Shown: positions 4,051 to 7,233 of the stretch, one piece after another | Numbering within the stretch: the stretch's first letter is position 1 | How the letters are laid out: the number at the start of each line of letters is the position of its first letter | Origin: XN24 sp964413755 | Lineage (GTDB): Bacteria; Pseudomonadota; Gammaproteobacteria; Steroidobacterales; XN24 | NCBI GenBank assembly: GCA_964413755.1 | Contig: CAYPTW010000112.1 | Coordinates: forward strand, 1-7,233 | Reading direction: 5' to 3' | Length of the DNA stretch: 7,233 bases | The notes under the pieces: model-generated | The model's input: only the letters and a program-made list of their open reading frames with translations | The model's database searches: none | Told to the model about the DNA's origin: nothing | Position numbers and translations under genes: made by a program

Positions 4051-6116
4051 ATGACGCTGATCGGAACCCTGGGCTACGGAGCGGCGGCCATCGCCTTTGC
4101 CTTGCTGGCGCTCCTGATGCTGACCAGCTGGCGCGGCCGGCTCCAGGGCGGTCTCCTCGTCGCCGCCGCCGGCCTCAGCGCCGCCTGGGCCGCGGCCGCC
4201 GCGCTCCCCGGCGACAGTCCGCACCACTGGCAGCTGGTCGGCGTCCTCGAAGTCCTGCGCAACACCGCCTGGCTGGCCTTCCTCGCCCGCCTGACCCCGG
4301 CCGGCCAGGGCGTGGCCGGACTGTCGAAACACCTCGCCAGCCTCGCGCCCGCCGCCTTCGTCTTCGCCTACGGCCTCGTCACCCTGTTCCTGCCGGCCAG
4401 CGCCGACCCCGCGCCGCAGGTCATCCGCACCCTGGTCACCACCGGCCTGGTCACCGCCATCGCCGGCCTGGTCCTGCTCGAGCAGTTCTACCGCGCGCTC
4501 AAGCTCGAGCCGCGCAAGACCGTGCTGCCGCTCATCCTCGGCGTCGGCGGCCTGCTCGCCTACGACCTGTTCCTGTATTCCCACGGCCTGCTGTTCCGCG
4601 GCATCCACGCCGAACTGTGGGCCGCGCGCGGCTACGCCAACTTCCTCGCCGCGCCGCTGGTGCTGCTGGCCGCCGGCCGCAGCCGCGCCTTCTCCGTCGA
4701 CATCTGGATATCGCGCCATGTCGCGTTCTACACCACCAGCCTGGTGGGCATCGGCGCCTACCTCGTCGTCATGGCGGTGGCCGGCTACGGCCTGCGTGAG
4801 GCTGGCGGCGAGTGGGGCCCGGTGCTGCAGGCGACCTTCTTCTTCGGCGCTGCCGTGCTGCTCGGCTGGATCATCATGTCACCCGCGGCACGCGCCAACC
4901 TGCGCGTATTCATCGCCAAGCATTTTTACCGCACCAAGTACGACTACCGGCGCGAGTGGATCCGCCTCACGCAGCGCCTCAGCGTGAACACGCCCGGCGA
5001 GAGCCTCGAGCATCGCGGCCTGGACGCGATGGTCAGCCTGGCCAACGCCGAGGGCGGCGCGCTGTGGCTGCGCGAAAAAGAAAACCACGCGGAAGGCTAC
5101 ATCCGAGTGGCGGAAATCAACCTGGACGACGCGCCGCGAAAGATCACGACCGACGATCCCCTGGTGATGTTCCTCGACCAGAAGCGCTGGATCGTGGACC
5201 TCGGCCAGGCGCTGCGCGAACCGGACTCGCACCCCGGACTGTTCGTGCTCGACTGGGTCGAGGAACTCGGCCCGGATGCCCTGGTGGTGCCGCTGCTCAA
5301 CCAGGACACGCTCTGGGGTATTGCCTACCTCGCTGCACCGCGCGCCGTCGGTCATCTCAGCTACGAGGACATCGACCTGTTCCGCATCGCCGGCATGCAG
5401 GTCGCCGCCGTGCTGGCGCAGGCCGAGGCCGACCGCCTGCTCGCCGAGAGCCGCCAGTTCGACGCCTACAACCGCTTCGCGGCGTTCATCATGCACGACC
5501 TGAAGAACGTCATCGCGCAGCAATCGCTGGTGGTGCGCAACGCCGCCAAGTACCGCGACGATCCGGAATTCATCGACGACGCCCTCGATACCGTCGCCAA
5601 CTCCGTGGAGCGCATGCAAAAACTCCTCGGCCAGCTCAAGCGCGGCCGCGGTGATCCGCAGGTGGAGCGCGTAGACGTGCACCGGATCCTCCTGGAGACC
5701 GTGAACCGGCACACAGACCGCGATCCGGCCCCTACGGCAAGCTGTGACGACCCGCGCCTGAGGCTGCGCGTGGACCGCGAGCGCTTCGCAGCGGTGCTCG
5801 GGCACCTGGTCACCAACGCCCAGGACGCCACGCCGGCCGGCGGTCGCGTGACCATCGAGGCTGCGATGCAGGACGGCCAGCTGATCGTCGCCGTGGAGGA
5901 CGACGGCAGCGGCATGGACGACGCGTTCNNNNNNNNNNNNNNNNNNNNNNNNNNNNNNNNNNNNNNNGGCGGCCGGAGGTGAGGTGCACGTGCGCAGCGC
6001 GCCGGGGGAGGGCACGCGCTTCGAAATGCGTTTCCCCGCGCGCCTGGTGGAGACCGGCACCGGGGAGACGGGACAATTCATGGCGCCGGATTTCGGCGCG
6101 ACGCAAGGAGGCGTGC

Positions 6117-6145
<29 letters not shown>
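4051..6145 (+). CDS. prsK: PrsK: membrane sensor histidine kinase of the exosortase/PEP-CTERM system (interrupted by assembly gap)
   Basis: The N-terminal part (residues 1 to about 275) holds about nine hydrophobic helices, followed by the linker FIAKHFYRTKYDYRREW typical of PrsK. A GAF-like domain follows (about 310-460), then the dimerisation/phosphoacceptor helix with His482 in FIMHDLKNVIAQ, and the ATPase domain with Asn589 (N-box, VTNAQDATPAGG) and DDGSGMDD at 617-624 (G1). The F and G2 boxes fall in the N run; after it the frame resumes one base off as AAGGEVHVRSAPGEGTRF and stops at TGA 6143-6145. PrsK is the sensor that phosphorylates PrsR to control exopolysaccharide and PEP-CTERM protein genes. 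ATG 4051 is chosen over ATG 4021 because AGGA lies 10 nt upstream of 4051, 4021 has no ribosome site, and the protein then begins at the first helix, as in the family. The stop overlaps prsR by 29 bp. Confidence 0.88.
5929..5967. other. Assembly gap (39 Ns) inside prsK
   Basis: Unknown bases replace the region between the G1 box and the last strands of the kinase ATPase domain. The reading frame before the gap and the clear kinase frame after it differ, so the true gap must be 3k+2 bases. Comparison with the remembered length of this domain suggests about 30 missing codons, near 89 nt, rather than 39. Confidence 0.9.
6105..6111 (+). promoter_or_regulatory. Ribosome binding site for prsR
   Basis: AAGGAGG lies 5 nt before ATG 6117, inside the end of prsK. 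A second, tighter purine run (6125-6133, AGGGAGGAG) precedes an in-frame GTG at 6138, so two starts are possible. Confidence 0.6.

Positions 6146-7233
<1,088 letters not shown>

Overview
The window is GC-rich proteobacterial DNA, most like an environmental gammaproteobacterium. This placement is inferred from gene content: a PrsK/PrsR two-component pair (the regulators of exosortase/PEP-CTERM exopolysaccharide systems), a cbpA-cbpM chaperone pair, a MATE exporter and a RAYT-type HUH transposase. A run of 39 Ns shows that it is a draft or metagenome assembly.

Layout. 1-80: unassigned end of an intergenic region. 81-342: a short non-autonomous element bounded by 10-bp inverted ends and holding two 41-nt palindromes. 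311-1654 (+): MATE efflux transporter, whose only usable start codon lies inside that element. 1685-1975 (-) and 1989-2960 (-): cbpM and cbpA, convergent with the exporter and probably one transcript. 2969-3923: a second, larger element with the same inverted ends and two more 41-nt palindromes, carrying a RAYT-type transposase (3036-3806, -). Its outer edge is 8 bp from the cbpA start codon. 3924-4050: short intergenic region with a candidate promoter. 4051-6145 (+): prsK histidine kinase, broken by the N run. 6117-7233 (+): prsR sigma-54-dependent response regulator, overlapping prsK and running off the window.

The most notable content is the pair of related elements. In both, the order is terminal inverted repeat, 54-55 nt, 41-nt palindrome, cargo, 41-nt palindrome, 54-55 nt, terminal inverted repeat. 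The intervening sequences have largely diverged but the four spacings have not. The cargo is 744 nt with the transposase in one copy and 51 nt without a gene in the other, which is the expected relation between an autonomous element and its MITE-like derivative. The two elements exactly bracket the MATE/cbpM/cbpA block and reach into, or to within 8 bp of, both outward-facing gene starts. They therefore probably reshaped the expression signals of those genes.

PrsK and PrsR should form a phosphorelay: a membrane sensor with a GAF domain passes phosphate to an AAA+ activator that opens sigma-54 promoters of exopolysaccharide and PEP-CTERM genes. No exosortase or PEP-CTERM protein is inside the window.
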